Shown: positions 1 through 10,755, counted from the first letter of the stretch. The stretch: DNA of 64,000 bases from Phytophthora sp. 'mugwort' (GCA_033558025.1 JAUCEF010000001.1:1488001-1552000), one strand, 5' to 3'. The notes: generated by a model not told the origin, from the letters alone. Numbers and translations: made by a program.

Positions 1-38
1 AGAGTCGCCGCCAGGAAGCGAAAATCAAGGCGTTCCTG

Positions 39-691
39 ATGAAGACGATGGACAACATGCACGTCCGGCTGGTCAAGAATCTCACGACTTCCTACGAGAT
101 CTTCCATCACATCCGCGAGTATGAAGGCGACTCCTTCGATGGCGACCCGTACTTTATCCAACACTACTTGATGGAGGTCAAGTATGAGGAAGGTTCCGAC
201 TTGACCAAGTTCTTCCTGGAACTTGAGAATGCGATGAAAGCCGCATCAGAAGCCACCGACTCGGTGATGACGGAAGGGCAGAAATCTCTATACCTGTTCC
301 ACTCCATGCCCAGCTCATGGAGAATGGCCTCCCCATTTGGAAAAGTCAACAGAAGTACATCCCATACGAAAACCTGAAGCAGAGCATTGAAGGCAAAGTT
401 CGAGACATCCAAGCTCAAGAACGGTACACGTTGTCGAAGGGCAAGCCTTTGACGACGGCTACGACCAATGAGCGAACTTTGGTGGCTGCTGTCCCTCCTT
501 CGCAGCCTGAGCAAGGAAGCAACGCTAGCAACGTCTGTGCCTACTGTGACCGTCCACGCCACGACATTCGCCAGTGCCGAGGTCTCCAAAGGACCTTCGA
601 GACGGCCGCGTCAAAGCGGGAACGGTGCTACCTGCCAACTTTTCGTTCAAGGTCGAAGCGTGAAAATCCGTACCGCAACTCGAAGAACTGA
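39..691 (+). pseudogene. copia gag with CCHC zinc knuckle, frameshifted
   Basis: Two overlapping frames (39-377 and 317-691) together give a copia-type Gag. The first half is the helical UBN2-like region (for example the stretch FFLELENAMKAASEA and the motif SLYLFHSMPSSW). The second frame continues through a helical stretch to a zinc knuckle, CAYC-DRPR-H-DIRQ-C, which fits CX2CX4HX4C, then a basic tail. Gag packages element RNA in virus-like particles. The frame change near 320-375 breaks the protein. The beginning of the Gag is probably upstream of the window. Confidence 0.8.
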
Positions 692-899
692 AACCATGAC
701 CGTAACGGCCGCAACAGTCTTATAATCGCCGAGACAAGAACAAAAGCGGCAGAGGTAATCGTAAGCCTGAAAGCGGTGGCAAGTACCGTGGACGCTATGA
801 AGCAAATATCGTAAAGCCGACTCTGACTCTGATTCTGGCGACGACAAGGACCGCAAGGTTTCCGCCAGAAGCGCCGTGATGTTGGTCTGATCGCTGTCG

Positions 900-1297
900 C
901 AACGACGGCCAACCCTCCGGTAAGTCTGGCGCGAGCCAATGTGCAATTGGATGCTACATGGACTATCGGTTCTGGATGTACGCGTCCCGTGATGCATGAA
1001 TCCCAGTGGTTCGCTAAAATCGCTAACAATGGTCGCTTCATCACGGTTGGGGGAAACAATCAGACCCCGATCGGAGGTCTTGGCTGAGTCGAGCTGCCCG
1101 TGGTTGACTCAAAAGGTAACTCGAAGAAGCTCACCCTTCATGGCGTCCTGTACGCTACGCAGTTGCAGTTCAACCTGCTGTCGGTCCCAGCGGCTGTGAA
1201 ACATGACTACCACTTCAGCTTCAATCGCAAGCACTGTGTTGTGCAGACTGACCAGCACTTTCACGTCAAGGCGCCAGTGGCAACCAATACGGATTGA
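900..1297 (+). pseudogene. copia protease domain, catalytic Asp replaced by Gly
   Basis: Starting near 945 a frame reads WTIGSGCTRPVMH and later LHGVLYATQLQFNLLSV, the two landmarks of copia aspartic proteases (family pattern W-x-x-D-S-G-x-x-x-H and the later hydrophobic strand with NLLSV). At 968-970 the codon GGT gives Gly where the catalytic Asp of the D-S-G motif should be. A stop at about 1085-1087 splits the domain; the frame resumes at about 1100-1297. It would have processed the Gag-Pol polyprotein. Confidence 0.7.
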
Positions 1298-2227
1298 GCC
1301 AGTTACAAACCCAACCCGTGACGAGCGCAACGGCACTCGTGACCTCAGGAACCAAGATATTCATGCACTCGATGGCTCTGCGTCTGTAGATACAAACACA
1401 CAGTTCTTCTGCACAGCCTGCACGTTAATGAAGTCTCACCGCTCGCCATTCTATTCAAATAGAGTTATTGAACGTGCCATATCTACTTTGGAAAAAGTGC
1501 ATTCAGATATTTGTGGTCCATCACCTGTGCCTAGTCTTACTGGTTACCGCTATCTCTTGATCTTTATCGATGAATTCTCTCGATTCGTGTTTACCTACGC
1601 CATAAAGAACCGTAGTGAGTTGTACGAATGCTACGAAAACTTCAGGAATAAATACCTGAACGTTTTCAGACGAGACGTCAATAATACTTGAACACACTCG
1701 CATCTTAACGCCAATGACAATGACATCCAAATACTTCAAGCAGACAATGCGAAGGAGTACGAAAAACTAGCCCGCCTCATCTTTAAGAAGTACGGAACCC
1801 ACGCACAGTTTACAAACGCGTACACACCTCAGCAAAACGGTGTTGCTGAACGCTGCACGCGTACGATACTAGAACGGGTCCGAGCTCTGTTACTTGACGG
1901 TAAACTGCCTAAACAACTATGGGCTGAGTGTGTATCTCATATCACCACGCTGATCAATATCACACAAGTTCTAAGACCGGTGATCGCACGCCGTACGAAC
2001 TTTGGTTCAATCGTATTCCATCCATGAGCTACATCAAAGTGTTTGGCTGCAGTGCATATTTACACATCATTGAGCAATACCATGACAATCTCGATGCTCG
2101 AGCACGGTTGCGCTTGTATCTAGGCATTCCTGATCACAAGAAAGGATACCGCTTAATGGATATCAACACGCATGCTATCATATACAGCCGTGATGTAGTC
2201 TTTAAGGAGGATGAATACCCCCTCTAG
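1203..2227 (+). pseudogene. copia integrase, frameshifted, DDE motif recognisable
   Basis: The frame 1203-1691 holds the end of the N-terminal zinc region (CTACTLMKSHRSPF) and the catalytic core start HSDICGP, which carries the first catalytic Asp, then YRYLLIFIDEFSRF. The frame breaks at about 1691. The second Asp is in LQADNAKEY near 1738 and the catalytic Glu in QQNGVAER near 1835-1857, in another frame. The frame 1928-2227 continues with the typical copia C-terminal motif VFGCSAYLHI and ends before the reverse transcriptase. All three catalytic residues remain, but not in one frame. Confidence 0.85.
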
Positions 2228-2529
2228 CTGACCTGACGTCAGCGCCTAAGCCAACACAGGATATGCAAACGCAACATCTTGCCCCTCTCCCCCTCCCTTA
2301 CCTGCTACGGTCACTACAGCAGATACCGCAACTCCGCGGGCGCTGCCTCCATTCAGGGAGGCACTTGATCAAAGTGTAGTGCACTAGTCATTTCGCACGG
2401 AGACGACTTCGGATCCTCCATCTCATCTTATACCTAAGCGACCCCGTCTCACACATGACGCGGAAGTAACCCTCAACTCCGAGGAAGACATACACGAGCA
2501 GGAGCAGTGCCAGCAGTTACTGTACACAT

Positions 2530-3160
2530 TACTAGCAATTAGGTATGTGTCAGAGCCCCCTACGTATCGAGAGGCTATGAGGTCGTCTCACTCTGATCGG
2601 TGGTATGAGGCAGCCAAATCGGAATACAAGTCCCTTATGAATAATAACACTTGGACGTTGGTACCCCCTCCTAAGGAAGGAAAACATTATCCAACCGATG
2701 GGTTTTCGTAGTGAAGTATACCGGCACAGGTGCAATTGACCGTTTCAAAGCGCGCCTGGTGATCAAAGGGTTTCTACGGCAGTACGGTATTGACTACACC
2801 GAAGTGTTCTCTCCTTTTATCAGGATGGAGATACTCAGGCTCCTCTTCACTATCGCAGCATTGCTCGATCTTGAAGCCCATCAAATGGATGTTAAAACGG
2901 CATTTCTAAATGCCTTCCTAGAGGAGGAGATTTACATGGCTCAACCGGAAGGTTTCAAATTCCTGGGTAAGCAACACCTTGTGTGTAAGCTTATCAAAAG
3001 CCTGTACAGGTTGAAACAATATCCCCGTGTCTGGTACCAAACACTATCTGACTTCCTTGAGAGTCTTGGATTTCACAAACTCGTTCAGGATAGTTGTGTG
3101 TTTCGCCGCACTATTGACGGTAGCATCTGCTACCAACGCAGTGTTCGTCGATGACTATTG
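2530..3160 (+). pseudogene. copia reverse transcriptase, frameshifted
   Basis: The N-terminal part is readable near 2550-2700 (SEPPTYREAM, then NNNTWTLVPPPKEGK). The frame 2711-3154 holds the fingers and palm: DRFKARLVIKGF, YTEVFSPFIRMEILRLL, MDVKTAFLNAFLEEEIYM and SLYRLKQYPRVWY, all standard copia landmarks. The catalytic FVDD box (normally YVDD) lies at about 3139-3150 but in a different frame from the upstream part, and a stop follows directly. The enzyme copies element RNA to DNA in the particle; this copy cannot make it. Confidence 0.88.
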
Positions 3161-4093
3161 ATAATAGCACCAACGTCAGCCTCGGGAAGTGAAATGAAGT
3201 ACTTACTCGGCTGGCCCGTTCAACGTGACCGTAAGAACCGAACGATATTTATCCACCAACACAAGTACGCTCCGAAGGTCATTGACCGCTTCAGCGACCA
3301 TATTCCGTACACTATTGCAACTCCAGCTGATCGGAACGTTAAACTCTCCGTCAGTAGCCAGTCCAGCAGTGAAGCAGAGAAAGATGCGATGAAAAACATA
3401 CCGTATCGAGAGGCCGTTGGTAGTGTCATGTATCTAATGGTAGGCATTCAACCCGACATGGCATTCTACATGCGTGAGGTTAGTCAGTTCCTAGCCAATC
3501 CTGGAATGGATCACTGGAACGCTGTTAACCGAGGACTTAAGTACCTATTCGGCACGAAGACATACGGTCTTCTCCTTGGTGGATCACTAGACATCACACC
3601 TGAGAACCTTGCCAATAGTCTGACAGCATACATTGATTCCGACTATGCCAACTGTCCCGACGCGAAACACTCCGTCGATGGGTATGTAACCATGTTTGCA
3701 AGGTGTCCCATTTCATGGCTTTCGCGCAAGCGTCATATTGTAGTTCTCTCGACAACAGAGGCAGAATACATTGCCCTGTGCCACTGCATGCAAGAGATGA
3801 TCTTCCTCAAGCACCTCCTCCATGAGTTAGGCTTTGCAACGATACAAGCGAACGTTATCCATGAGGACAACCAGAGCTGCATCAAAATCCGCTACAACCC
3901 TCAATTCCATGGCAGGTCTAAGCACATCGATGTTCGATCCCGTTTTGTGCAAGAGAAGGTAGAGCGACATGAGTTCACCGTCGACTACTGCAATACCAAA
4001 GAAATGGTGGCTGATATCTTTGCTAAAGCACTAGACAAAGATCAGTTTAGAGCACTAAGGACCAAGCTCAGGATGAAACCCCATGACGCTTGA
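3158..4093 (+). pseudogene. copia RNase H domain and pol C-terminus
   Basis: A long open stretch of 311 codons, the best preserved part of the element. It begins right after the reverse-transcriptase active site and contains YLLGWPVQRD, then the RNase H core with its acidic residues in YIDSDYANCPD and STTEAEYIAL, and the C-terminal copia motif HGRSKHIDVRSRFVQEKV. The stop after MKPHDA matches where copia pol proteins usually end, so no 3' truncation is seen. It lacks its own start and would have been the tail of Gag-Pol. Confidence 0.88.
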
Positions 4094-4361
4094 AGTGGTC
4101 ATTCCGTATAGTGTTCGAGTATAACACTAATGCATGAAGCATACCTACTCAAATGCGTTCTTTTATTTTTTCCAACTGGGTTTATAGTTTGTTCGCAGAA
4201 TTTTCTCTCTTCTCATTGAGGTTTCCCTTGTCTACATGTAGTACCGAATTATACAGGCATATAAGTATTTTACCCATGCACAACAACATTTATTTGCTAG
4301 GAAGAATTCGTTATCGATAAGGCAAACCCGCTGAAATCCTACCGACTCCTATCGTCTACTT

Positions 4362-5792
4362 TTAGAAGACGATAAATGGACGAATAAATATCACGAAGTT
4401 AATCCAGTCCGTTGCCTGTGGAAGCGTGACTTCATCTTGGTTGAACACGAGGCGCTTACCTCCTTGAACTATGAGCACGATGGCGTAACCGACTAACTGG
4501 TGATTGTAAGCTGCACAGAGGTACAACCCGTCGAAAAGCGAGACTTCATCAAACACACGCGAACCGCGTCGACCAGCGATAGCGAAGTTGCGGTTGACGA
4601 GAGGGTTGAACTTGAAGTCACGACTTGCATCCCGAATCCGACGAAGAAACACCGAGAACACTTTCCATGACGTGCCTTGATTCAAATCCAATTTGTGGTT
4701 CAGCAACTCGTCAGCCACGAAAAATCATTAATGTCTTCTTGGGTCATGATGTCAGAACGGCCGGCGAGCTCCGCGATCAACTTGAACGCGTTGAATAAGC
4801 ACGTTCCTTGCACATCAGCAGCAATTTTGTGTTTCCCAAATTCATCCTTTTTGCAAAACTTATCAAAGCTTGCCACCGATGAACTCTACCAGCGATCCAC
4901 ACATTGCATGTCCTCCTCGAAGTGATCGTCCGTGAGAGCTATCTTTGGCTCCCATGTACGCTGGTAGTAGCGCCTAGACCCACGCCAGTGAACGAGCCAT
5001 AACACACAGTACTCAAATTCGAGTGGGCGGGTACGCCTGTCAATTATGCGCGCGACCAGCCACTTCTGCTTAGTGGTTGCGTAAGACCGGCCGGCTGTTA
5101 CTCGCCGTGGCCTATAGTACTTCCGGTAAATACGGAAAAAGAGGTTGTGCGCCTGGCTGATGCCACAAGTTGCATGGTCGGTGCCAATAACTGCCCGGCT
5201 GGTGCCAGTTGCAGCTTGGCTGGTGCCACTAGTCTGGTCGGTGACTGTAGGAATCTGGTTGGTGACAGGAGTCTGTTGGTCGGTGCTACCTGGCCGCGCA
5301 CGCGGCGTGCTTGCTCCGGCCCGCACCACAGTTGACGCAACTGTACCTCCACCAGCACGCGGCACAGCACGCGTGGTCACCTTCGTCGCAGCACAGGGCG
5401 CCCTCGCATCTATGGCTGCGTCAATGAGAGCGCCTCCGACAACCTTGGTTCTCTTAGCACCTGCAGCATTATTAGTCCCGTCCCCCGCGGCCTTCTTCAC
5501 CCCGGTCCCCGGTCCCCGCGACCTGCACCTGCATTGCTGCCACACTCGTGTACTTAGCTGGCGTGGCTTTTACGGCCTTCTCGACTGCACGGGAGGCGGC
5601 CCTGGCGCGCTTTCTCGCTCTTATCTTCGATGCCTTGGTGGTCTCGGAGGGCTTCCTTTCTCTACGAGATGATTTGCCCCGCACCCGAGTCTCTAGCCAC
5701 TTCTGTGTGCCAGATTCGCGCCATCGGCGTTCGCTGTCGCCTACCTTCCTCCAGCAGCGGAGCTGGGGGGCAAAGGTTAAGATCGGCACCAA
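4362..5792 (-). pseudogene. chromodomain protein with cysteine-protease-like C-terminal domain (broken)
   Basis: Reading the minus strand from about 5792: a basic Arg/Lys/Ala-rich region, a frame change near 5500, an Ala/Thr/Gly-rich linker with short degenerate repeats (about 5150-5290), and a chromodomain with YCVLWLVHWRG and the hallmark TWEP followed by IAL. An amber stop (4886-4888) follows, but the same frame stays open and reads DVQGTCLFNAFKLIAELAG. After a one-base frameshift near 4720 it continues through FAIAGRRGSRVFDEV and LCAAYNHQLVGYAIVLIV to a stop at 4362. The Cys of GTCLFNAF and a later His before a hydrophobic strand resemble the Cys-His order of OTU- or papain-like proteases; this is inference. 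Chromodomains bind methylated histone tails and occur in some mobile elements. The 5' end is undefined. Confidence 0.6.
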
Positions 5793-5799
5793 CGATTCT

Positions 5800-6540
5800 T
5801 AGGCAGAAATTGCAACACGGAGGGGCCGCTTCGTAAATAAACAAGGCACCTCTAATACGTAATAATGAGTCAGCTGTAAAAAGTATGAAAAGATGCATTT
5901 CGGTTTATTTATGGTAGGATAGATCCACACAACCGAGTTTTCCGCCGTTCTGTGTTTATTTATGTCCTGCTGTGTTACGGTACACCTCTTTCATACTTAG
6001 CACTCTGTACCATCAGTGATGTTTGAGATGGTGAATACCTCTCTAGTCTGTTATTATTGTACTCTACTATAGTTGTAGTGGACACCATAGACTAACTGTA
6101 GTTGCCTCTGGGACAGTCGTCCGGTAGCCACCTAGATACACTAGCCTCTAAATCTAACTCACTTCATCTTTCAACACCTTCTAAACAAGCTCCTTCATCC
6201 CTACTCTTCCTACGTAGCCCGCCATATGCTGCAAATCACGTCGAGGCGGTGATCTTAAGAAGCGAGCTTGAAAAATTTCCAGCAGCGAAGTCCTTGTACA
6301 TGCCTGCATCAAGCCTGTCTACTCCTCGTGAGGCGGGAACACAAATTGACCAGACATCGCAACGAGATCCGACAACCATTATAGGTGTCAATTGGTGGCA
6401 TCGGAGTCAAAAAACCCTTTAGGACCAAAACGACCAACATAACCACCGATTGGCTATAAACCATAACAATATTAAAAGACTATTCTATATTCCCGGGTGA
6501 CTCATGCACACCGTTTTTTTTTAATGATATACCGCTACAA
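5800..6540. other. intergenic, no gene recognised; possible degraded LTR end
   Basis: Mostly AT-rich sequence with no frame that resembles a known protein. A 106-codon open stretch at 6102-6422 has no ATG and no recognisable motif. At about 6390-6410 the sequence AATTGGTGGCATCGGAGT loosely resembles the methionine-tRNA primer-binding site used by copia elements, so this stretch may hold an old LTR end; I found no matching second LTR. Confidence 0.3.
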
Positions 6541-6547
6541 ATTAGCT

Positions 6548-6700
6548 GCGCTAGAAATAAATAATTGCTTGCTACCTCAGTATAAAGTAATATTAAATAT
6601 TTGCTTCCTATCTCAGTATAAAGTAGCTATAAAGCTGATTAAAGTATAATAAATATTACTATATACTGAGATAGAAAGCAATTCGTTATATTTCTAGCAC
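6548..6700. repeat. AT-rich inverted repeat with an extra internal copy
   Basis: The left arm 6548-6594 (containing CTAGAAATA, then TTGCTT and CTCAGTATA) is matched by the reverse complement of 6651-6700 with a few mismatches. A third copy of the motif TATCTCAGTATAAAGTA lies inside at about 6607-6625 in the same direction as the left arm. The arms could fold into a hairpin. This looks like a small non-autonomous element; target-site repeats were not identified. Confidence 0.6.
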
Positions 6701-6739
6701 AAATTTTGGCACTACTGTACCAGAAAACGCGATATTACA

Positions 6740-7255
6740 GTATCTGTTATTCCGGGTAAACGCCGTGTCCGCTTGCACTTTAAAAGTGCAATTCTACGGC
6801 AACTCGAAACCGCGCTCGTTAGCATGTATAGCCAGTCGTGGAAAATAGCACGACAACATATCTAAACAGCAGATTCTAGCTGTATAAATTGAATGAGTGA
6901 CATCCACGGATGTGCAGGTAAGATTGACCAGAGAAGTAACATACCAGTGGTACTTTGCGCTGTACCCGAGCTGAGGTCGTGCTTCTCGGTGGAGACGAGT
7001 ATGTGTAACACGACGGTTTCCCTAAGTATGATATTTTAATAAAGTACTTCGTATATGGTTCATAGAAGGTGTACGGTACTATAATTTTTTTGTCGTTGTT
7101 GCCGAAACCGGCAAATTGTATGCTGACCATGTCATAAACGCTGAAAGCGCAGGCGTAACGCATGTACCCCCCGTTGTCATGCGTAATAAAAACAACATAT
7201 CTCTACAGCAGCTCTAAGAGGCGGGTCGCACCGCTTTTTATGTATGGCGTTTACA
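6740..7255. repeat. degenerate MITE-like repeat related to the 48.4-49.3 kb foldback element
   Basis: The stretch of about 6965-7215 aligns by eye with one arm of the large inverted repeat at 48409-49288. Shared blocks include GCTGAGGTCGTG, GTACTATAATTTT, GCCGAAACCGGCAA and ACATAT-C/T-T-ACAGCAG. The copy is diverged. A direct repeat of the ACATATCT-ACAGCAG block lies at about 6855-6872 and 7190-7208. The 95-codon open stretch here on the minus strand is a by-product of the repeat: its relatives at 48.4 and 49.2 kb are open too, but nothing in them resembles a protein family. Confidence 0.5.
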
Positions 7256-7292
7256 GTGAATAATAGCACCATTTCCGGCAAAACAAAAAAAT

Positions 7293-8510
7293 GTGGCAAG
7301 TCAAAGCTCATTGTGGCCGAGAAACGTGTCGTGCTTCCGTTCATTTGTCAAGATGCCAGCAATGGCGCAGCCCCAAGGATCGAGCAAATGCGCCGATGCC
7401 GCTGACTCAGATTGTGATGCTTCCCGTGGCGCGCAACAACGCCAATTGTTGCCGCCTTCCGTAGACGAGCAGAACTCACTTGTCACAGTGCAGAGAATGC
7501 CGCGCCTTCAGCACCAAGCTTCGGCTCAGAGTGCAGCACAGCATCAGATCCAGGTCGTCATGCTGCTCGAGGTGCAGGAGCAGCAGGTATCAGCACCGTT
7601 CCCTTTGCAGCGGAAGCACCGAGTTTCGGTAGCGTTGTTCGGACTGCAGGAGCAGCAGCACCATGACTTGGCACAGTGCATGCCGGAGCTGCTGGGTGAG
7701 GGTTGGCCAGGGTGCGCCGCGCACACGCGCCACAGCCAAGCGCAGCGCTCACCGATCGACCAACAGGCACAGAGCCTGTCGCATGGGTACTTACTCGAAG
7801 CGCAGAGTGGAGCACAAGAGCATCGCCAAGTTATGGCACCAAGTGCAACGGGGGAAGCGACGCAAGCGTCTCTGCTGCAGCAACTGGAGCTACTGTATGT
7901 GGACCATTGCCAACGGACTCCACCACGCCGTCGACTCAGTCAATGCCACATCGACGAGCGTTGATGATCGAGTGGTGGGCATGGACTGGAACGACGAGCT
8001 CATCGAGTCGCTGCTGTACTTGCGTATACAGAGGTACAGTAGCTGATTCAAAGACTGGAAAAGCAAAGCGCAGATCACGGCAAGCTGGCCCCGCATCGTA
8101 GCAGCAGGAACCACTAACGCTGCAAGGTTGACCGGATGAAGAACAAGTTCCAATTTTTCGAAACAAACTACAACAACACTAAGGTCAGCGAGCTACAAAT
8201 AGGGAACTCGATCAAAAAATCCAATTGTCTATCCTAGAAACTGGTCCACACTGATCCAGTACTTCAGTGACCTGTCCGGAATGGGGAATCACGACTTCGT
8301 CCAAACGGGTACACCGTCTAAAAGCACAGCTGTGGACGGAGTTGTGGTACAGGAAGCTGCCAACAAGCGCGCCACCCGAAAACACAAAACCTGATCTAGC
8401 AGATGCCGTTGCTATGATGAAAAATCGCTCAGCAAACGGATGGATCATCCCGATGAACATAGGAAGCAACAGCTTGCTGGGAGAATTGCCAGGGTGAGGA
8501 CAAAATGTCT
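7293..8510 (+). pseudogene. Gln/Ala-rich relic with a Myb/SANT-like segment
   Basis: The first part (7293-7964) is a 223-codon frame rich in Gln, Ala and Ser with no known motif. Near 7975-8040 a frame reads MDWNDELIESLLYLRIQR, which resembles the start of the Myb/SANT-like domain found in many oomycete transposon-associated proteins (trihelix type, W-x-x-E-L-I-x-x-L-L-x-L-R). It resumes after a stop as FKDWKSKAQITASWPRIV. Further downstream RNWSTLIQYFSDLSGMGNH fits the second part of that family. Frames change at least twice, so this is a decayed copy. In the family the protein binds element DNA; the assignment is from memory of the pattern. Confidence 0.42.
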
Positions 8511-8918
8511 AGCCACCTTAGCAAGCAAGAACAAACGCTGCGCATGCTTCAAACATCTATTGACAGCTCGCGTGAAGTCCATGCTGGTATCCTAGCTTTT
8601 ATTCAATCTACGGTAGCAGTCGGAGCAAAACGCTGAGCGCGAACAGCAAACAACCCCCCCTAATATTACCTGGCTTGATTTTGCTTGCGCTTTGTGAATA
8701 TCTTATCCGCTGCCCACGAAACCTGATCCATCTCCATCCAGTCCTCGATGGCTACGTCTTTTAGCGTTGGGGCAGCATTAAGATCGATGAGCCAGTTGTG
8801 AAGAACCAAGCTTGACTTATTGACAACAGCCATCGTAGTCGGCGCTAGTGATGGAAATGAACATTTGAAAAGTTTTTGTTAAATGTAATTTGATTATTCC
8901 ATGGTTGAAAACCACGGT
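8511..8918. other. no intact gene; short minus-strand coding-like fragment
   Basis: A minus-strand stretch at about 8833-8670 reads MAVVNKSSLVLHNWLIDLNA and continues open for about 55 codons. It looks coding, but I cannot assign it; LVLHN is also seen near the end of some DDE transposases. Nothing else is recognised here. Confidence 0.3.
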
Positions 8919-9748
8919 TTAAAAATAGAAATTTGTAGCACGCAGCGATACAGAGGAGCACGAAAAAAGATGCCATGCAGGATCAGCTACAAGCTCGGTC
9001 TCCGGACCCATGATGCTCTGAGGGTATTCCTGGAGGCGCACGATATCAATCCACGAAGTGGAGGTCATTGCTAGGTTGATGTTCATGTACGCAAGCTTCT
9101 CCACTTTGTCCTTGGTCAATCTGGTCCTCTTTTTGCTGGGGATGAAGTCCAGTATGCTCGTTCACTGGCTGCTGACGATGTTTGGACTGCTAACAATAGT
9201 CTCGCGAGCTCGTAGCTATGAAAAGCTTAGATATATCTGACTGCTCATTGCCTTTCCACCAGTGACTCAGTGCGGCAGCAATGTACTGCGCATTCTCTTC
9301 AGGCGACCAGCCCCTTTTCAAACTACCGAATGCGTACAAAGTTGCCGAAAGGCAGTTTCAGATGTGCCACCAAGCAAATTGGCGCGCCGTGCAAAACGCC
9401 GTGCTGCTTCAACACTTTTGTTCATGTCATAGTCCCTGAAATCGGTCGTATCCATGGCCAAATCCAGCAAAAGCGCGATTTTGATCGCGTCAGAACTTAC
9501 AAATTCCCACGCGCATTAATATTAAAGCTTATCGATGACTGGAGGCCAGAATGAAGCGATCGGTTGATTTTTCATAGAGATCGAGCATTCGTAGGCGACG
9601 AAACAGCGCATAGATTTTCGACGTAGGACATTTGTCCGACTCGAGCTCCCTCAGTGCCTCCACGATAGGCCAATCAACTTTACGACGTGCTCCAGGCTCT
9701 ACCAGAACAAAAAGTCCTCGATGATTGTTGTCACCTTCTCGGGAGCGA

Positions 9749-10195
9749 GTCGACTAGGAGAAAATATTAGAGACACAGACGAATCCCTGAATAACACACC
9801 AAAAGGAGGAGCGACATATAACAAAAAAACATAAAAGGCACGTTTGCCAACTAAGGCGAGCGGGTGCGAGCGCGTAGCCAAAGCAACCCGTGTGGGGAGC
9901 CCGCGAAGCAGCCCCCCCCCCTCCCGCCGCGCGGTATTTGCGGAGGCGAGCCCAGCGCCAAGCTCCAAGCTCCTCATCGAGCCGCACCTGGCACTCACCC
10001 GGAATACATCTTATTACCGCGAGCGAAACGAACCGCAGGGGCGTCGAAGGCCTTCGTCGCCCAGCCACGCTTCGCTTGGCTGGTCCATTTATGCAATGTC
10101 CCACTAAAGGTATGCCCTCCTATACAAAATAAAGTGTAAGTGATGGGGGCATCTGTTTGTTGGGTGTTTTTTAGTGCGTTCTCGTCGACTAGGAG
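9749..10195. mobile_element. 435-bp insertion in the hAT relic, with 12-bp target-site repeats
   Basis: GTCGACTAGGAG occurs at 9749-9760 and again at 10184-10195. Removing one copy with everything between restores a readable hAT frame across the junction (RYQLTTPSRLAPEKVTTI), which shows that this is an insertion with a target-site duplication. The insert has AT-rich ends and a GC-rich centre with a run of ten C near 9911. It has no terminal inverted repeats and no long recognisable protein. A 12-bp duplication fits a LINE/SINE-type retroposon better than a hAT (8 bp) or mariner (TA) element. Confidence 0.7.
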
Positions 10196-10755
10196 TTGTC
10201 AATTGGTAGCGAGTCAACATTTGCGCATTCTCCTCCTCGCTGAAGCAACATATAAGCATACTCAAGACAATTTCTTGTGTTTGCTTAGGTTGCTTCAGCG
10301 CACGGCGGAGGCATACGTGAACAGTGTACCAGCGTGCCTGAATAGGTATTGCTAGTGCACGGAAATCGCGGTTCGGAAGGGTTTTTGTTCTGTGGAGCGA
10401 TCGGGGCTGATCTACCGTATCATCATGAGCCTGAATAACCCTCCACTGAAGGTTTCGAAATTCATCCAGCAAAGCGTGGTGTTCCTAACAAACATTGTTA
10501 TGACAAACATTGCTTGCGAGTGGTCTTGAAAATGCATGCCTAAACACATCCTGAATTAGGATGTTAACCGTGTGACAGCGCACCCACAGCAATATAGGCA
10601 GCTTTACCTTCAAGCATTCCCACGCGTTGGCCATGTTGCTCGCATTGTCCGTTATGGCACTAGTGACCGATGCACCAGTTTCTTCTTGTACCTCATGTAT
10701 GTAACGGGGTTACATGAAGAGTTCCAAGTCACTCTTCAGAATAGCTGTACCCAAA

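Larger units (their letters stand above)
1..4093 (+). mobile_element. Ty1/copia LTR retrotransposon, degenerate, 5' end outside window
   Basis: Reading along the plus strand, the order is gag with a zinc knuckle, protease, integrase, reverse transcriptase and RNase H, which is the copia (not Gypsy) order. Every domain is recognisable, but the reading frame changes at least five times and carries stop codons, so the copy is dead. The 5' LTR and primer-binding site lie left of the window. I could not define a 3' LTR in 4094-4361, which is AT-rich and holds no gene. Parts are listed separately below. Confidence 0.9.

Noticed and set aside
5145..5672. Plus-strand 175-codon frame opposite the chromodomain gene
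   Set aside because: Low-complexity Ala/Val/Pro-rich antisense of the repeat linker; the chromodomain is on the minus strand.
9844..10139. Three overlapping GC-rich plus-strand frames
   Set aside because: They lie inside the 435-bp insertion and reflect its GC-rich composition; no motifs and no agreement on one frame.
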